Assembly: GCF_003813865.1 (NCBI RefSeq)
Contig: NZ_RMVG01000005.1
Location: 1 to 64,000 of the forward strand
Reading direction: 5' to 3'
Origin: Candidatus Pantoea deserta
GTDB lineage: Bacteria > Pseudomonadota > Gammaproteobacteria > Enterobacterales > Enterobacteriaceae
DNA: 64,000 nucleotides
In this document: one piece after another, positions 1-12,252 of the stretch
Layout: each line of letters starts with the position of its first letter
Position numbering within the stretch: position 1 is the stretch's first letter
Made by a program: the position numbers and the translations under genes
The notes under the pieces: model-generated
Database searches by the model: none
Told to the model about the DNA's origin: nothing
Seen by the model: only the letters and a program-made list of their open reading frames with translations

Positions 1-6
1 CGCCAT
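1..6 (-). CDS. Probable first two codons of the gene after fusA (tufA?), cut by window edge
   Basis: On the minus strand an ATG at 6-4 is preceded by AAGGA with an eight-base spacer, and it lies 70 nt after the fusA stop in the same direction. In enterobacteria the gene after fusA in the str operon is tufA (EF-Tu). The only visible codons are ATG GCG (Met-Ala), so the identity rests on synteny alone. Confidence 0.3.
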
Positions 7-25
7 GGCGATAATCCTTACTGTT

Positions 26-50
26 ATGCCTTCATCATTGATGAAGGCAT
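26..50. repeat. Perfect 11-bp inverted repeat in the fusA 3' spacer
   Basis: Positions 26-36 pair perfectly with 40-50 (ATGCCTTCATC / GATGAAGGCAT) around a 3-nt loop, just after the fusA stop. No T-run follows on the minus strand, so it does not look like an intrinsic terminator. A role in mRNA processing or stability within the str transcript, or partial attenuation before the next gene, is inference. Confidence 0.6.
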
Positions 51-76
51 CTGTTCACAATTTTTAAACCGTAGCC

Positions 77-2215
<2,139 letters not shown>

Positions 2216-2231
2216 TCAAAATTAGTCGAAC

Positions 2232-2262
2232 CCAGCGGGTTAGCATTTTGCACGCCCGCTGG
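2232..2262. repeat. Stem-loop between rpsG and fusA
   Basis: CCAGCGGG at 2232-2239 pairs perfectly with CCCGCTGG at 2255-2262 around a 15-nt loop, within the 93-nt rpsG-fusA spacer. No T-run follows on the minus strand, so a processing or stability hairpin in the polycistronic str mRNA is more likely than a terminator. Confidence 0.5.
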
Positions 2263-2284
2263 TTTAACAACAACTACGTGGCGA

Positions 2285-3638
<1,354 letters not shown>

Positions 3639-3647
3639 GGCGCGCTC

Positions 3648-4007
3648 TTAAAAAGTCATAATGCGATCGTAGGTCGCAAGCTGTTGCCGCAGCGCCGGCG
3701 CGTCCAGAACAGCCACGTCCATGACGCGCGCGCCCTCTTCCGCCAGACCGCGCTCACGCAGCGCTTCGCGGCTCACATAGCAGTTTTCAATATCGTAGAG
3801 CGCCAGCACGCCGAAGGTGGCGGCATGATGGCGCGTCAAAATGGTTGCCGGCTGCTGATCCGGCGTCAGCTGCAATACGCCGTCGCCGATAAAGAACAGA
3901 CCAATGGACTCGCTCAGCGCGCCGGTCGCCAGCGCGGCGTCAAGCCCTTCGCGGCCTGCGCTGCTGCCGTGCGGCGCACGGGTAAAAACAAAGGCGACGC
4001 GGTTCAT
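3648..4007 (-). CDS. tusC: Sulfur relay protein TusC
   Basis: TusC (119 residues, DsrF-like fold) is the middle subunit of the TusBCD sulfurtransferase complex in the mnm5s2U34 tRNA pathway. The start [14 protein letters not shown] and the length match the family. Its ATG overlaps the tusD stop by one base (TAATG), indicating translational coupling and equal stoichiometry with TusD. No deviation is visible. Confidence 0.93.
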   Translation of the reverse strand: MNRVAFVFTRAPHGSSAGREGLDAALATGALSESIGLFFIGDGVLQLTPDQQPATILTRHHAATFGVLALYDIENCYVSREALRERGLAEEGARVMDVAVLDAPALRQQLATYDRIMTF

Positions 4008-4393
4008 TAAAATTGCACCAGTCGATCGCAGCCAAGCGCGGCTTCCGCCAGCGCGCCCAGACCGCTCAGTTCAAAACCCGGCTGCAAGTTGCTGCCTGCC
4101 AGCTGCAACCGCTCCGCCTCCTGCGCATCGGTCACGCCGCGACGTAACGCCGCCGCCACGCAAATATTCAGCGCCACGCCCTGCTCCTGATGCAGCTCAA
4201 GCCAGGCGCGCACAATATCCACCTCGTCGCTGGCCGGCGCGGTGAGCTGATTGGCGTTAAGCACGCCTTCGCGATAAAAGAAGACGCTGTGCAGCTGATG
4301 ACCCGCCGCCAGTAGCGCGCGGGCAAACAGCAGCGCGCTGCTCGCCTGCTGCGTGCCGTAGGCCGGCCCGGTCACCAGCAGGGTATAGCGCAT
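4007..4393 (-). CDS. tusD: Sulfurtransferase subunit TusD
   Basis: TusD (128 residues, DsrE-like fold) is the catalytic subunit of TusBCD, accepting persulfide sulfur from TusA and passing it to TusE. The active-site cysteine is Cys78 in [12 protein letters not shown], at the same position as in E. coli. Its start overlaps the yheO stop by one base (TAATG), so yheO-tusDCB is a tightly coupled operon. Confidence 0.95.
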   Translation of the reverse strand: MRYTLLVTGPAYGTQQASSALLFARALLAAGHQLHSVFFYREGVLNANQLTAPASDEVDIVRAWLELHQEQGVALNICVAAALRRGVTDAQEAERLQLAGSNLQPGFELSGLGALAEAALGCDRLVQF

Positions 4394-5124
4394 TAGCGAT
4401 CCTGCCCCTGAAAGTCGCCGTTTTTAAACTGGCGGATATAGAGGTAGACGGTGTGCTTAGAAATATTGAGGCGATCCGCGACCTGGTTGATGGCGTCTTT
4501 AATATCGAAGATCCCCTTCTCATACAGATTCAGAACGATCTGGCGGTTCTTGGCGTTATTAGACACATTGCGGTCGGCGCTGACTTCCTCAATGGTGAAC
4601 TCCAGCGTCTGGGTAACCAGATCCTCTACCGAGCTGGCGAAGTTCACGTTGGAATCTACCTGCTGCATTTCCGGCGGCATAAAGGTCGACATGATCTGCG
4701 AAAAAGGCACGTCGAGGTTCATGTTGATGCACAGCAGTCCAATAACGCGCTGCTGGCGGTTACGGATAGCGATAGTGACCGATTTCATTAGCACGCCGCT
4801 TTTGGCGCGCGTGAAATAGGCGCGCGAAACGTTACTGTCCGCGCCGTGCATATCGTGCAGCATGCGCAGCGCCAGATCGGTAATGGGCGAGCCGACTTTA
4901 CGTCCGGTATGTTCGCCATTGGCGATGCGTACGGCTGAGCGCTTCAAATCTTCCAGCGAGTGCAATACGATTTCGCAGTGCGAACCGATCAGCATCGCCA
5001 GGCCATCAACGACCGCCTCGTAGGATCTGAGAATATCGTAGTCGGTTTGCTCGAACGGACGCTGCTCCAGCAAATCGAAGTCGCTCAGTTCGCCGGGATT
5101 GAATGGATTTGACATCGAAGACAT
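4393..5124 (-). CDS. yheO: YheO family PAS/HTH transcriptional regulator
   Basis: The protein (about 243 residues) has an N-terminal PAS-like YheO domain (about 35-150, including [14 protein letters not shown] and [10 protein letters not shown]) and a C-terminal helix-turn-helix (about 200-238, [24 protein letters not shown]). It is very close to E. coli YheO, a predicted DNA-binding regulator whose targets I do not know. It is translationally coupled to tusD. The start is ambiguous: ATG at 5124 or three codons later; the SD-like AGGG lies very close to the first and 11 nt from the second. Confidence 0.9.
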   Translation of the reverse strand: MSSMSNPFNPGELSDFDLLEQRPFEQTDYDILRSYEAVVDGLAMLIGSHCEIVLHSLEDLKRSAVRIANGEHTGRKVGSPITDLALRMLHDMHGADSNVSRAYFTRAKSGVLMKSVTIAIRNRQQRVIGLLCINMNLDVPFSQIMSTFMPPEMQQVDSNVNFASSVEDLVTQTLEFTIEEVSADRNVSNNAKNRQIVLNLYEKGIFDIKDAINQVADRLNISKHTVYLYIRQFKNGDFQGQDR

Positions 5125-5239
5125 TACCCTAAATGGCTGGAGCCTGTCTCAGCGCAGCGGGCAGACTCTTTTATTGGGAAAGTTGTGCAGCCGTTAGTCT
5201 GGCAAATGTCGCACGCTTATGCCAGAGCTTTGTCATTGG

Positions 5240-5272
5240 CGGGAAATGAAACCGCCGCCAGAAGGCGGCGGC
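5240..5272 (-). terminator. Rho-independent terminator of fkpA
   Basis: Just after the fkpA stop, CCGCCGCC (5252-5259) pairs with GGCGGCGG (5264-5271) around a 4-nt loop. On the minus strand the hairpin is followed by TTTCATTT. It separates fkpA from the downstream yheO-tus operon. Confidence 0.75.
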
Positions 5273-5279
5273 GGGCAGA

Positions 5280-6107
5280 TTATTGAGACTTCTTCGCGTC
5301 GGCGGCAGGCGCCTGCGCTTTCTCATCAGCCTTTGGCGCCGGTTTGATGTCGAGCAGTTCAACATCGAACACCAGCGTGGAGTTGGCCGGAATACCCGGT
5401 ACGCCGTTTTTACCGTAGGCGAGCTGCGGTGGGATTACCAGCTTGATCTTGCCGCCTTTCTTAACGTGCTTCAGGCCTTCGGTCCAGCCAGGGATAACGC
5501 CGTCAAGACGGAAAGAGAGCGGTTCGCCGCGCGTGTAAGAGTTGTCGAACTCGGTGCCGTCGATCAGCGTGCCTTTATAGTTGACCACTACGGTGTCGCT
5601 GTCTTTCGGCGCGTCGCCGCTGCCTTCTTTCTCTACTTTATACAGCAGACCGGATTCCGTTTTCTTCACGCCGCTCTCTTTAGCGAATTTGTCAGCGAAA
5701 GCCGTGCCTTTATCAGCATTCTCTTTCGCATCTTTTTCCATTTTCGCCTGAGCAGCGCCTTTTACGCGGCCTTCAAAGGCCTGCAAAGTCTGTTCGATTT
5801 CCTGGTCGGAGAGTTTGCTTTTACCGGCAAACGCATCCTGAACGCCCGCAATCAGCTGCTGTTTGTCCAGCTTGATGCCCAGTTTCTCCTGTTCCTTCAG
5901 GGAGTTGTCCATGTAGCGACCCAGTGAGGCACCCAGTGCGTAGGCTGACTGCTGGTCTTCATTTTTGAAGGCCGCATTTTTTGGTGCCTGCGGTGCCGCA
6001 TCGGTCGCAGCAGGGGCCGCGGTCGTTTCGGCAGCCATTGCCAGCGGCGCATTCAGCGCGATGGCCATGGTGGTAGCTAACATTGTGACTTTAAACAGTG
6101 ATTTCAT
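5280..6107 (-). CDS. fkpA: Periplasmic FKBP-type peptidyl-prolyl isomerase and chaperone FkpA
   Basis: FkpA (275 residues) catalyses proline cis-trans isomerisation and acts as a chaperone for outer-membrane and periplasmic proteins. The start at 6107 gives a Sec signal peptide (MKSLFKVTMLATTMAIALNA, cleaved near PLAMA-A) behind a good SD, GGAGAAAGG; nine upstream in-frame codons are rejected. An A/P-rich linker and helical dimerisation domain (about 45-150) are followed by the FKBP domain (about 160-250) and a charged A/K/P-rich tail. In E. coli it belongs to the sigmaE envelope-stress regulon, and a sigmaE-like promoter is visible upstream. Confidence 0.96.
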   Translation of the reverse strand: MKSLFKVTMLATTMAIALNAPLAMAAETTAAPAATDAAPQAPKNAAFKNEDQQSAYALGASLGRYMDNSLKEQEKLGIKLDKQQLIAGVQDAFAGKSKLSDQEIEQTLQAFEGRVKGAAQAKMEKDAKENADKGTAFADKFAKESGVKKTESGLLYKVEKEGSGDAPKDSDTVVVNYKGTLIDGTEFDNSYTRGEPLSFRLDGVIPGWTEGLKHVKKGGKIKLVIPPQLAYGKNGVPGIPANSTLVFDVELLDIKPAPKADEKAQAPAADAKKSQ

Positions 6108-6221
6108 CCTTTCTCCAAAACCGAAGCGTGTCACCTCGGAAACTATTGCGGACTAAAGCTCCACACTATAACTGTACGCGGCAGCGGCGAAAACTCCCGC
6201 AGCGTAATTACCTGTTTAACC

Positions 6222-6249
6222 TCCGACCTTTTTTGCATCAGGAAGTTTC
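6222..6249 (-). promoter_or_regulatory. Candidate sigmaE promoter of fkpA
   Basis: On the minus strand GAAACTT (6249-6243) and GTCGGA (6227-6222) are separated by 15 nt. This resembles the sigmaE consensus (GAACTT, 15-17 nt, TCTGA), and E. coli fkpA is a sigmaE target. Both elements carry a mismatch, so the call is tentative. Confidence 0.4.
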
Positions 6250-6385
6250 ATCAGAGATGATGACGCGGGGTACCTTATTCAACCCGTCACAGGCGGAGCG
6301 GTAAAAAATCGGGTGATTCTGACGGGAGAAAGGTAAAATCAGAGTCAGGCACAATTGTCGCCGCGACATAAACGGAGGAGAGGTC

Positions 6386-6604
6386 ATGCAACAATCAGAT
6401 TGGGAACAACGGCTTGAAGCGCTGGAAAGCAAGCTGGCCTTTCAGGAAGTCACTATCGACCAGCTCAACCAGACGGTGGTGCAGCATGAACTGGAGATGG
6501 CGAAGATGCGCGAACAGCATCGCCTGCTGCTGGATAAACTGAAAGCGGCCACGCCCTCGTTGATCGCCTCACAGTCGGAAGAGACGCCGCCTCCGCACTA
6601 CTGA
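6386..6604 (+). CDS. slyX: SlyX family coiled-coil protein
   Basis: SlyX (72 residues) is a small, probably dimeric coiled-coil protein: almost the whole chain up to residue 55 is one heptad-rich helix ([20 protein letters not shown]). It ends in a short polar tail PPPHY typical of the family. A strong SD (GGAGGAGAGG) precedes the ATG. It lies convergent to slyD, as in E. coli. The molecular function is unknown. Confidence 0.93.
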   Translation: MQQSDWEQRLEALESKLAFQEVTIDQLNQTVVQHELEMAKMREQHRLLLDKLKAATPSLIASQSEETPPPHY

Positions 6605-6698
6605 CCTGTTCAGGCTGGCGGCGATGCCGCGTCAGCGCGAAGGATTCGCAAACCCAGACATGCTGCGGCTTGCTCGCGCATTTTTGCGTGGTAAAACC

Positions 6699-6727
6699 GC
6701 AAAAGAAAAGGCCACCGTCTGGTGGCC
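6699..6727 (-). terminator. Terminator of slyD
   Basis: GGCCACC (6710-6716) pairs with GGTGGCC (6721-6727) around a 4-nt loop, followed on the minus strand by TTTTCTTTT. This is a classic intrinsic terminator for slyD. In the plus direction the T-run is poor, so any action on slyX would be weak. Confidence 0.85.
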
Positions 6728-6747
6728 TTGTCATCGGCGTCGCGTAC

Positions 6748-7305
6748 TTAGTGGTTGCAGCCGCAACCGCCGTGGCCGCCGCAGCCGCCATTGCCGTGAT
6801 CGTGACCGTGGTCATGATCGTGGTCGTGATGATGACCGTGCTCGCCGTGAACGTGGCCGTGCGCCAGCTCTTCCGGGGTCGCTTCGCGAATCGCGACCAC
6901 TTCCACGTTAAAGTTAAGGTTCTGGCCCGCCAGCATGTGGTTGCCGTCAACCACAACGTGATCGTCTTCAACTTCAGTGATCTCGACCGGAACCGGGCCC
7001 TGATCGGTTTCCGCCAGGAAACGCATGCCGACCTGCAATTCGTCAACGCCCATAAAGACGTCTTTCGGTACGCGCTGCACCAGATTGTCGTCGTACTGGC
7101 CGTAGGCGTCGTTAGCCGGGATATGCACGTCAAACTTATCGCCGACCGCATGGTTTTCCAGCGCTTTTTCCAGACCAGAAATCAGGGAACCATGACCGTG
7201 CAGATAGTCCAACGGTGCACTCACCGGTGACTCGTCAACCAACACACCGTCTTCTGTACGTACCTGATAGGCCAGGCTCACCACCAGGTCTTTTGCTACT
7301 TTCAT
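6748..7305 (-). CDS. slyD: FKBP-type peptidyl-prolyl isomerase and nickel metallochaperone SlyD
   Basis: SlyD (185 residues) combines prolyl isomerase and chaperone activity with nickel delivery to [NiFe]-hydrogenase assembly in the cytoplasm. The FKBP domain (residues 1-70 and 130-150) encloses an insert-in-flap chaperone domain. The C-terminal tail after residue 150 is rich in His, Asp, Gly and Cys (HHHDHDHDHGHDHG, then GGCGGHGGCGCNH), the metal-binding tail. The start at 7305 has the SD GGAG; 13 upstream in-frame codons are rejected. In E. coli it is required for lysis protein E of phiX174. It is monocistronic, convergent to slyX. Confidence 0.97.
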   Translation of the reverse strand: MKVAKDLVVSLAYQVRTEDGVLVDESPVSAPLDYLHGHGSLISGLEKALENHAVGDKFDVHIPANDAYGQYDDNLVQRVPKDVFMGVDELQVGMRFLAETDQGPVPVEITEVEDDHVVVDGNHMLAGQNLNFNVEVVAIREATPEELAHGHVHGEHGHHHDHDHDHGHDHGNGGCGGHGGCGCNH

Positions 7306-7388
7306 GATATCTCCTAACCGTTGAGAACTGAGATCCCGTCTCATTGGTCTATTCTTGCGTGCAATAACACCAACCAGAAAGGTTCGGG

Positions 7389-7426
7389 GCTGAGGCCGCG
7401 CAGGTCGCTACGCGCCAGGCCTCAGC
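7389..7426. repeat. Inverted repeat between yheV and slyD
   Basis: GCTGAGGCC (7389-7397) pairs perfectly with GGCCTCAGC (7418-7426); the 20-nt loop holds a smaller GCGC/GCGC match. On the minus strand it lies downstream of yheV, but the run of seven Ts lies before the hairpin, not after it. It may be a weak terminator or a degenerate repeat; the role is unclear. Confidence 0.45.
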
Positions 7427-7498
7427 GTAAGTGACGCCGATTGTATCGAAATTCAATCCCGCTGTAAGTTTAAGCGTAAAAAAAGCTGCGGCATTTCG

Positions 7499-7693
7499 CT
7501 ACTCCGGATGGAAAATACCGATCACTTGCTCCTGGCTGCGAACCTGATCGCGAACCTGCTTATCCGCCTCGCGCATCTGGTGGCCGCATTTCACGCACTC
7601 CACGACGTCGACATTATTTTCACGCCACATCGCCAGCGTGTCTTTTTCCTGGCAGTGCGGACAAACCGCACCGGCAATAAACCGTTTACGCAT
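7499..7693 (-). CDS. yheV: YheV family putative zinc-ribbon protein
   Basis: This 64-residue protein is nearly all zinc ribbon: CPHC at residues 11-14 and CVKCG near 33-37 form a CxxC...CxxC site. It begins MRKRFIAGAVCPHC, as in E. coli YheV. It lies 21 nt after kefB in the same direction, so it is co-transcribed with kefG-kefB. Function is unknown; a role linked to KefB is suggested only by conserved proximity. Confidence 0.92.
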   Translation of the reverse strand: MRKRFIAGAVCPHCQEKDTLAMWRENNVDVVECVKCGHQMREADKQVRDQVRSQEQVIGIFHPE

Positions 7694-7714
7694 GTTGATT
7701 TACCCGTGTTGCTG

Positions 7715-9520
7715 TTACTGATCGGCATCCCAGTCGTCGATCTGCCGCTTCTCATGCTGCATCTCGCGCTGGAAAATGTCCTCCAGCTCGCGTCTTGCCT
7801 CGCGCACGCGCGAAATTTGCGCATTGTCCGTATGGTTCGGCATGAGCTCGCGCAGCATGCGCATGTCCAGACGACGAAAATGCAGCTGCGCGCGCTGCGC
7901 CTGATGCGGATGCATACCTACTGAAATCAGCGCTTTACGCCCCAGCTCCAGCGCGCTGGAGAAGGTTTCGCGCGAGAACTGCGTGACGCCCGCCTGCAAC
8001 AGTTCGTGCGCCTCAACGCGTCCGCGCGCCCGCGCCACAATCTCCAGCTGCGGGAAGTGCTGCTGGCAGAGATGCACGATCGCCATGGTGTCTTCCGGCT
8101 CGTTACAGGTGATAACGATTGACTGCGCGCTGCCCGCGCCGGCGGCGCGCAGCAGCTCAAGCTCGGTGGCGTCACCATAGTAAACCTTGTAGCCATACTT
8201 GCGCATCAGGCTTACCGCGCTGATGTCGCGCTCCAGCACCGTAATTCGCTTATTGTTGGCCATCAGCAGACGGCCCACCACCTGCCCCATACGGCCAAAG
8301 CCCACCACGATCACCTGCGGCTGATCGTCCTCGACAAAGGGTTTTTCGCTGTCTTCGTCGCTTTCGTTAAAGCGGCGCGCCAGCAGCCTGTCGATCGCCT
8401 GCATCAGCAGCGGCGTGGTCATCATCGACAGCGTCACCGTTACCAGCAGCAGCGGCAGTTGGTCGCCAGAGAAAAGATGCGCCGATGACGCCGCGGAAAA
8501 CAGCACGAAAGCGAACTCGCCGCCCTGACTCAGCACGCCCGCAAACTGCTGACGCTCGGAGCTGCGCAGGCCATAGACGCGCGCCAGCACGTAAAGCACC
8601 AGCGTTTTTACCGTGACCAGAATCAAGACGCCAAGCAGGATCTCAACAATATGGGTATAGAGCACCCCAAGGTTGAGCGCCATGCCGACAGAGATAAAGA
8701 ACAGCCCAAGCAGCAGCCCTTTGAAGGGATCGATAGCCACTTCCAGCTCGTGGCGGTATTCGCTTTCCGCCAGCAGAATACCGGCGATAAAGGTGCCCAG
8801 CGCCATCGACAGTCCGAGCGCGTCCATAAACAGCGCCGAACCGAGCACCAGCAGCAAGGCGGCGGCGGTAAAGACTTCGCGCACGCCGGAGGCCGCGATA
8901 AAACGGAAAATCGGCCGCAGCAGATAGCGCCCGCCGACCAGCATCCCGGCGAAGGCCAGCACTTTCATGCCGATCTTCATCCAGTCGATATTGCCGCTGT
9001 CGCTACCGGCCAGCAGCGGCACCAGCGCCAGCGCCGGGATCACCGCTAAATCCTGAAACAGCAGCACCGAGAAGCCAAGCTGGCCCGCCTCGCTGCGATT
9101 CATTCCTTTGTCGCGCATCAGCTGCAACGCCATCGCGGTCGAAGACATCGCCAGGCCAATACCGCCAATCACGGCGGCCTGCCAGCTAAAGTCGCTCAGC
9201 CACAGCAGCGCGCCCAGAATCCCGGCGGAGATCAGCACCTGCGCCGCGCCGACGCCAAAGATCGAACGACGCAGCGCCCAGAGTTTCGCCGGATTCAGCT
9301 CCAGGCCGATGATAAACATCAGGAACACGACGCCCAGCTCGGAGAAGTGCAGGATCTCCTCAACGTCGCTGATAAAGCCGAGTCCCCACGGGCCTATCGC
9401 AATCCCGGCCAGCAGGTAGCCCAATACCGCGCCAATGCCCAGCCGCGCGGCGACGGGTACGATCAGCACCGCCGCCACCAGATAAATCACGCCTGCGGTC
9501 AGCAGAGTTTGTCCTTCCAT
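7715..9520 (-). CDS. kefB: Glutathione-regulated potassium efflux system protein KefB
   Basis: KefB (601 residues) is an inner-membrane K+/H+ antiporter held closed by glutathione and opened by glutathione adducts of electrophiles; K+ loss acidifies and protects the cytoplasm. The N-terminal CPA2 exchanger domain spans about 12 membrane segments (residues 5-375, including [13 protein letters not shown]). The C-terminal RCK/KTN domain has a Rossmann motif near residue 400 ([11 protein letters not shown]). The start at 9520 matches E. coli MEG and overlaps the kefG stop by one base (TGATG). Longer in-frame starts overlap kefG and are rejected. Confidence 0.96.
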   Translation of the reverse strand: MEGQTLLTAGVIYLVAAVLIVPVAARLGIGAVLGYLLAGIAIGPWGLGFISDVEEILHFSELGVVFLMFIIGLELNPAKLWALRRSIFGVGAAQVLISAGILGALLWLSDFSWQAAVIGGIGLAMSSTAMALQLMRDKGMNRSEAGQLGFSVLLFQDLAVIPALALVPLLAGSDSGNIDWMKIGMKVLAFAGMLVGGRYLLRPIFRFIAASGVREVFTAAALLLVLGSALFMDALGLSMALGTFIAGILLAESEYRHELEVAIDPFKGLLLGLFFISVGMALNLGVLYTHIVEILLGVLILVTVKTLVLYVLARVYGLRSSERQQFAGVLSQGGEFAFVLFSAASSAHLFSGDQLPLLLVTVTLSMMTTPLLMQAIDRLLARRFNESDEDSEKPFVEDDQPQVIVVGFGRMGQVVGRLLMANNKRITVLERDISAVSLMRKYGYKVYYGDATELELLRAAGAGSAQSIVITCNEPEDTMAIVHLCQQHFPQLEIVARARGRVEAHELLQAGVTQFSRETFSSALELGRKALISVGMHPHQAQRAQLHFRRLDMRMLRELMPNHTDNAQISRVREARRELEDIFQREMQHEKRQIDDWDADQ

Positions 9521-10071
9521 CACAACCCTCCGTTCGGCAGCGGCGAGGCAAGCCATTCGCCGTATGCGCGGGCGAAGTGGCTCATCACCTCTTTCGGCTG
9601 CCGGCGCGCCCAGTAAAGCACCATCGGCGTCATCCAGTGCATGCGACACATCTGCGCAGTGAGTTCGAACGGACGCATAATGTCCGCCATGGGATAGCGG
9701 TTAAGCCCGCTCTGGTGGTAGGCCGTTTCCGGCTCGCCGGTGGTGATCACGCTGCGCCAGTATTTGCCTTCCAGCGCATTGCCGTCGACCCCGTTGGCAA
9801 ATCCGCGTGACAACACGCGATCCAGCCACTCTTTCAACAGCGCGGGGCAGCTGTAGGTATAGAGAGGATGCTGAAATACAATCACCTGATGCTCGCGCAG
9901 CAGCTGCTGTTCATGATGAATATCGATAAAAAAATCAGGATAGTGCGCATACAGGTCATGTACGGTAACATTTTCCTGTTTCTGCGCTGACTGTAGCAGG
10001 ACCCGATTCGCTATCGACTCCTGCGTTTCCGGATGGGCATAAAGCAGCAAAACTTTTGCTGGCTGCGACAT
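9520..10071 (-). CDS. kefG: Glutathione-regulated potassium efflux ancillary protein KefG
   Basis: KefG (183 residues) is a flavodoxin-fold, quinone-oxidoreductase-like cytoplasmic subunit required for full KefB activity. The start [15 protein letters not shown] at 10071 is preceded by the SD AGGA. Family motifs include [23 protein letters not shown] and TTGEPE. The gene is coupled to kefB through TGATG. It is transcribed divergently from yheS. Confidence 0.95.
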   Translation of the reverse strand: MSQPAKVLLLYAHPETQESIANRVLLQSAQKQENVTVHDLYAHYPDFFIDIHHEQQLLREHQVIVFQHPLYTYSCPALLKEWLDRVLSRGFANGVDGNALEGKYWRSVITTGEPETAYHQSGLNRYPMADIMRPFELTAQMCRMHWMTPMVLYWARRQPKEVMSHFARAYGEWLASPLPNGGL

Positions 10072-10184
10072 AGTTATCCTCTTCCAAAGCGTCGTCACCG
10101 GAGCGGATTTCCGCTACCATGCACGACGCGACACACTCTAATTATGTTGTGTGTAAATTAACATATTCTGACGATACGGCGCTT

Positions 10185-12089
10185 ATGATTGTCTTCTCTT
10201 CTCTGCAAATCCGCCGCGGCGTCCGCGTGCTGCTCGATAACGCTTCCGCGACGATCAATCCCGGCCAGAAGGTCGGCCTGGTCGGTAAAAACGGCTGCGG
10301 CAAATCGACCCTGCTGTCGCTGTTAAAGGGCGAAATCAGCAGCGACGCGGGCGGCGTGACCTTCCCTGGCAACTGGGCGCTGGCCTGGGTTAACCAGGAG
10401 ACGCCCGCCCTGAGTAAAGCGGCGCTGGAATACGTCATCGACGGCGATCGCGAGTATCGTCAGCTTGAGGCGGAACTGGCGGACGCCAACCAGCGCGACG
10501 ACGGCAATGCCATCGCGCTGCTGCACGGCAAGCTGGATGCCATCCAGGCCTGGAGCATTCATGCGCGCGCCTCCAGTCTGCTGCACGGCCTTGGCTTTAG
10601 CCAGGAGCAGCTGAACCGTCCCGTCAGCGACTTTTCCGGCGGCTGGCGCATGCGTCTTAACCTGGCGCAGGCGCTGGTGTGTCGGTCCGATCTGCTGCTG
10701 CTCGACGAACCCACTAACCACCTCGACCTCGACGCGGTCATCTGGCTGGAACGCTGGCTGAAAAGCTATGAGGGCACGCTGATCCTGATTTCGCACGATC
10801 GCGACTTCCTCGATCCGGTGGTAGACAAGATCATTCATATCGAGCAGGAGAGCCTGTTCGAATACACCGGCAACTACTCTTCGTTTGAACGGCAGCGCGT
10901 CGCTAAGCTGGCGCAGCAGCAGGCGCTGTTTGAGAGCCAGCAGGAAAAAGTGGCGCATCTGCAAAGCTATATCGATCGCTTCCGCGCCAAGGCGTCTAAA
11001 GCCAAACAGGCGCAAAGCCGCATCAAGATGCTGGAGCGGATGGAGATGATCGCCCCGGCGCACGTCGATAACCCGTTCAGTTTCAGCTTCCGTCCGCCGG
11101 AAAGCCTGCCGAATCCGCTGCTGAAGATGGAAAAGGTGACCGCTGGCTACGGCGAACGCATTATTCTTGACGCCATCAAGCTCAACCTGGTGCCAGGTTC
11201 CCGCATTGGTCTGCTCGGCCGTAACGGCGCGGGAAAATCCACCCTGATCAAGCTGCTGGCTGGCGAACTAACGCCGCTTGACGGCGAGGTGGGGCTGGCG
11301 AAGGGCATTAAGCTTGGCTACTTCGCGCAGCATCAGCTGGAGTATCTGCGCAGCGACGAATCGCCGTTGCAGCATCTGGCGCGCATCGCGCCGAAGGTGC
11401 TGGAGCAGCAGCTGCGCGATTATCTGGGCGGCTTCGGCTTTCAGGGCGATAAAGTGAGTGAAGTGACGGCGCGCTTCTCCGGCGGCGAAAAGGCGCGGCT
11501 GGTACTGGCGCTGATTGTCTGGCAGCGCCCTAACCTGCTGCTGCTTGATGAACCGACTAACCACCTCGATCTGGATATGCGTCAGGCGCTGACCGAAGCG
11601 CTGATCGACTTTGAAGGCGCGCTGGTTGTGGTATCGCACGATCGTCACCTGCTGCGCGCCACCACGGACGATCTCTATCTGGTGCATGACGGCAAGGTCG
11701 ATGTCTTCCCTGGCGATCTGGAAGATTACCAGCAGTGGCTGAGCGATCTGCAAAAGCAGCAGGCCCAGGCGGATGCCGCCCCGAAACAGGACAACGGCAA
11801 CAGCGCGCAGGCACGCAAAGATCAGAAGCGCCGCGAAGCCGAACTGCGCGCCCAGACGCAGCCGCTGCGTAAAGAGATCGAGAAGCTGGAGAAGCAGATG
11901 GCGAAATGGCAGAGCCAGCTCACCGAAGCGGAAACCCAGCTGGCCGACGGCGAAATTTACGATCCCGCCCGCAAAGCGGATCTTACCGCGGCGTTGCAGC
12001 GTCAGGCGGAAAGCAAGTCGGCGCTGGAAGAAGTAGAGATGGCGTGGCTGGATGCGCAGGAGCAGCTGGAAGCGATGCTCGCCTCCTGA
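10185..12089 (+). CDS. yheS: ABC-F family ATPase YheS
   Basis: YheS (634 residues) is a soluble ABC-F protein with two ATP-binding cassettes and no membrane domain; ABC-F proteins bind the ribosomal E site and relieve stalled translation. Cassette 1 has Walker A GKNGCGKST (35-43), signature FSGGW and LLLLDEPTNHLDLD. Cassette 2 has GRNGAGKST, FSGGEK and a second LLLLDEPTNHLDLD. The arm/linker about 245-315 is rich in K and Q. The C-terminal tail (about 525-630) is a coiled-coil extension. The start MIVFSSLQIR matches E. coli; upstream in-frame codons lack an SD, though the SD for this start is also weak. Confidence 0.96.
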   Translation: MIVFSSLQIRRGVRVLLDNASATINPGQKVGLVGKNGCGKSTLLSLLKGEISSDAGGVTFPGNWALAWVNQETPALSKAALEYVIDGDREYRQLEAELADANQRDDGNAIALLHGKLDAIQAWSIHARASSLLHGLGFSQEQLNRPVSDFSGGWRMRLNLAQALVCRSDLLLLDEPTNHLDLDAVIWLERWLKSYEGTLILISHDRDFLDPVVDKIIHIEQESLFEYTGNYSSFERQRVAKLAQQQALFESQQEKVAHLQSYIDRFRAKASKAKQAQSRIKMLERMEMIAPAHVDNPFSFSFRPPESLPNPLLKMEKVTAGYGERIILDAIKLNLVPGSRIGLLGRNGAGKSTLIKLLAGELTPLDGEVGLAKGIKLGYFAQHQLEYLRSDESPLQHLARIAPKVLEQQLRDYLGGFGFQGDKVSEVTARFSGGEKARLVLALIVWQRPNLLLLDEPTNHLDLDMRQALTEALIDFEGALVVVSHDRHLLRATTDDLYLVHDGKVDVFPGDLEDYQQWLSDLQKQQAQADAAPKQDNGNSAQARKDQKRREAELRAQTQPLRKEIEKLEKQMAKWQSQLTEAETQLADGEIYDPARKADLTAALQRQAESKSALEEVEMAWLDAQEQLEAMLAS

Positions 12090-12120
12090 CCTGGCGCTGA
12101 GCTTTTCGCTTTTCGCGGAC

Positions 12121-12242
12121 TTAAAACGATCGTATCGGAGCGAGACAAGGCGCAAGCCGCGGCATAAGCGGAGCATACTGACGTATGTGAGCATTATGAC
12201 GCGGCGCGGCAACGCGGTCGCAGCCCGGTACGGACGTTTTAA
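12121..12242. repeat. 122-bp nested palindromic element (MITE-like)
   Basis: The ends form an 18-bp terminal inverted repeat: 12121-12138 matches the reverse complement of 12225-12242 at 15 of 18 positions (both begin TTAAAACG). Inside, 12162-12178 and 12183-12199 form a second imperfect inverted repeat (core GAGCATAC / GTATGTGAGC), with GC-rich arms between. The whole element can fold into one long imperfect hairpin. It sits between the yheS stop and the tauD stop and contains no ORF. It looks like a dispersed enterobacterial palindromic repeat or miniature transposable element; copy number cannot be judged here. Confidence 0.6.
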
Positions 12243-12252
12243 TATATGCAAC

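Noticed and set aside
11268..12251. 327-codon minus-strand frame over yheS and the palindromic element
   Set aside because: Shadow of the YheS C-terminal half; Arg/Leu/Gln-biased composition and no recognisable domain.
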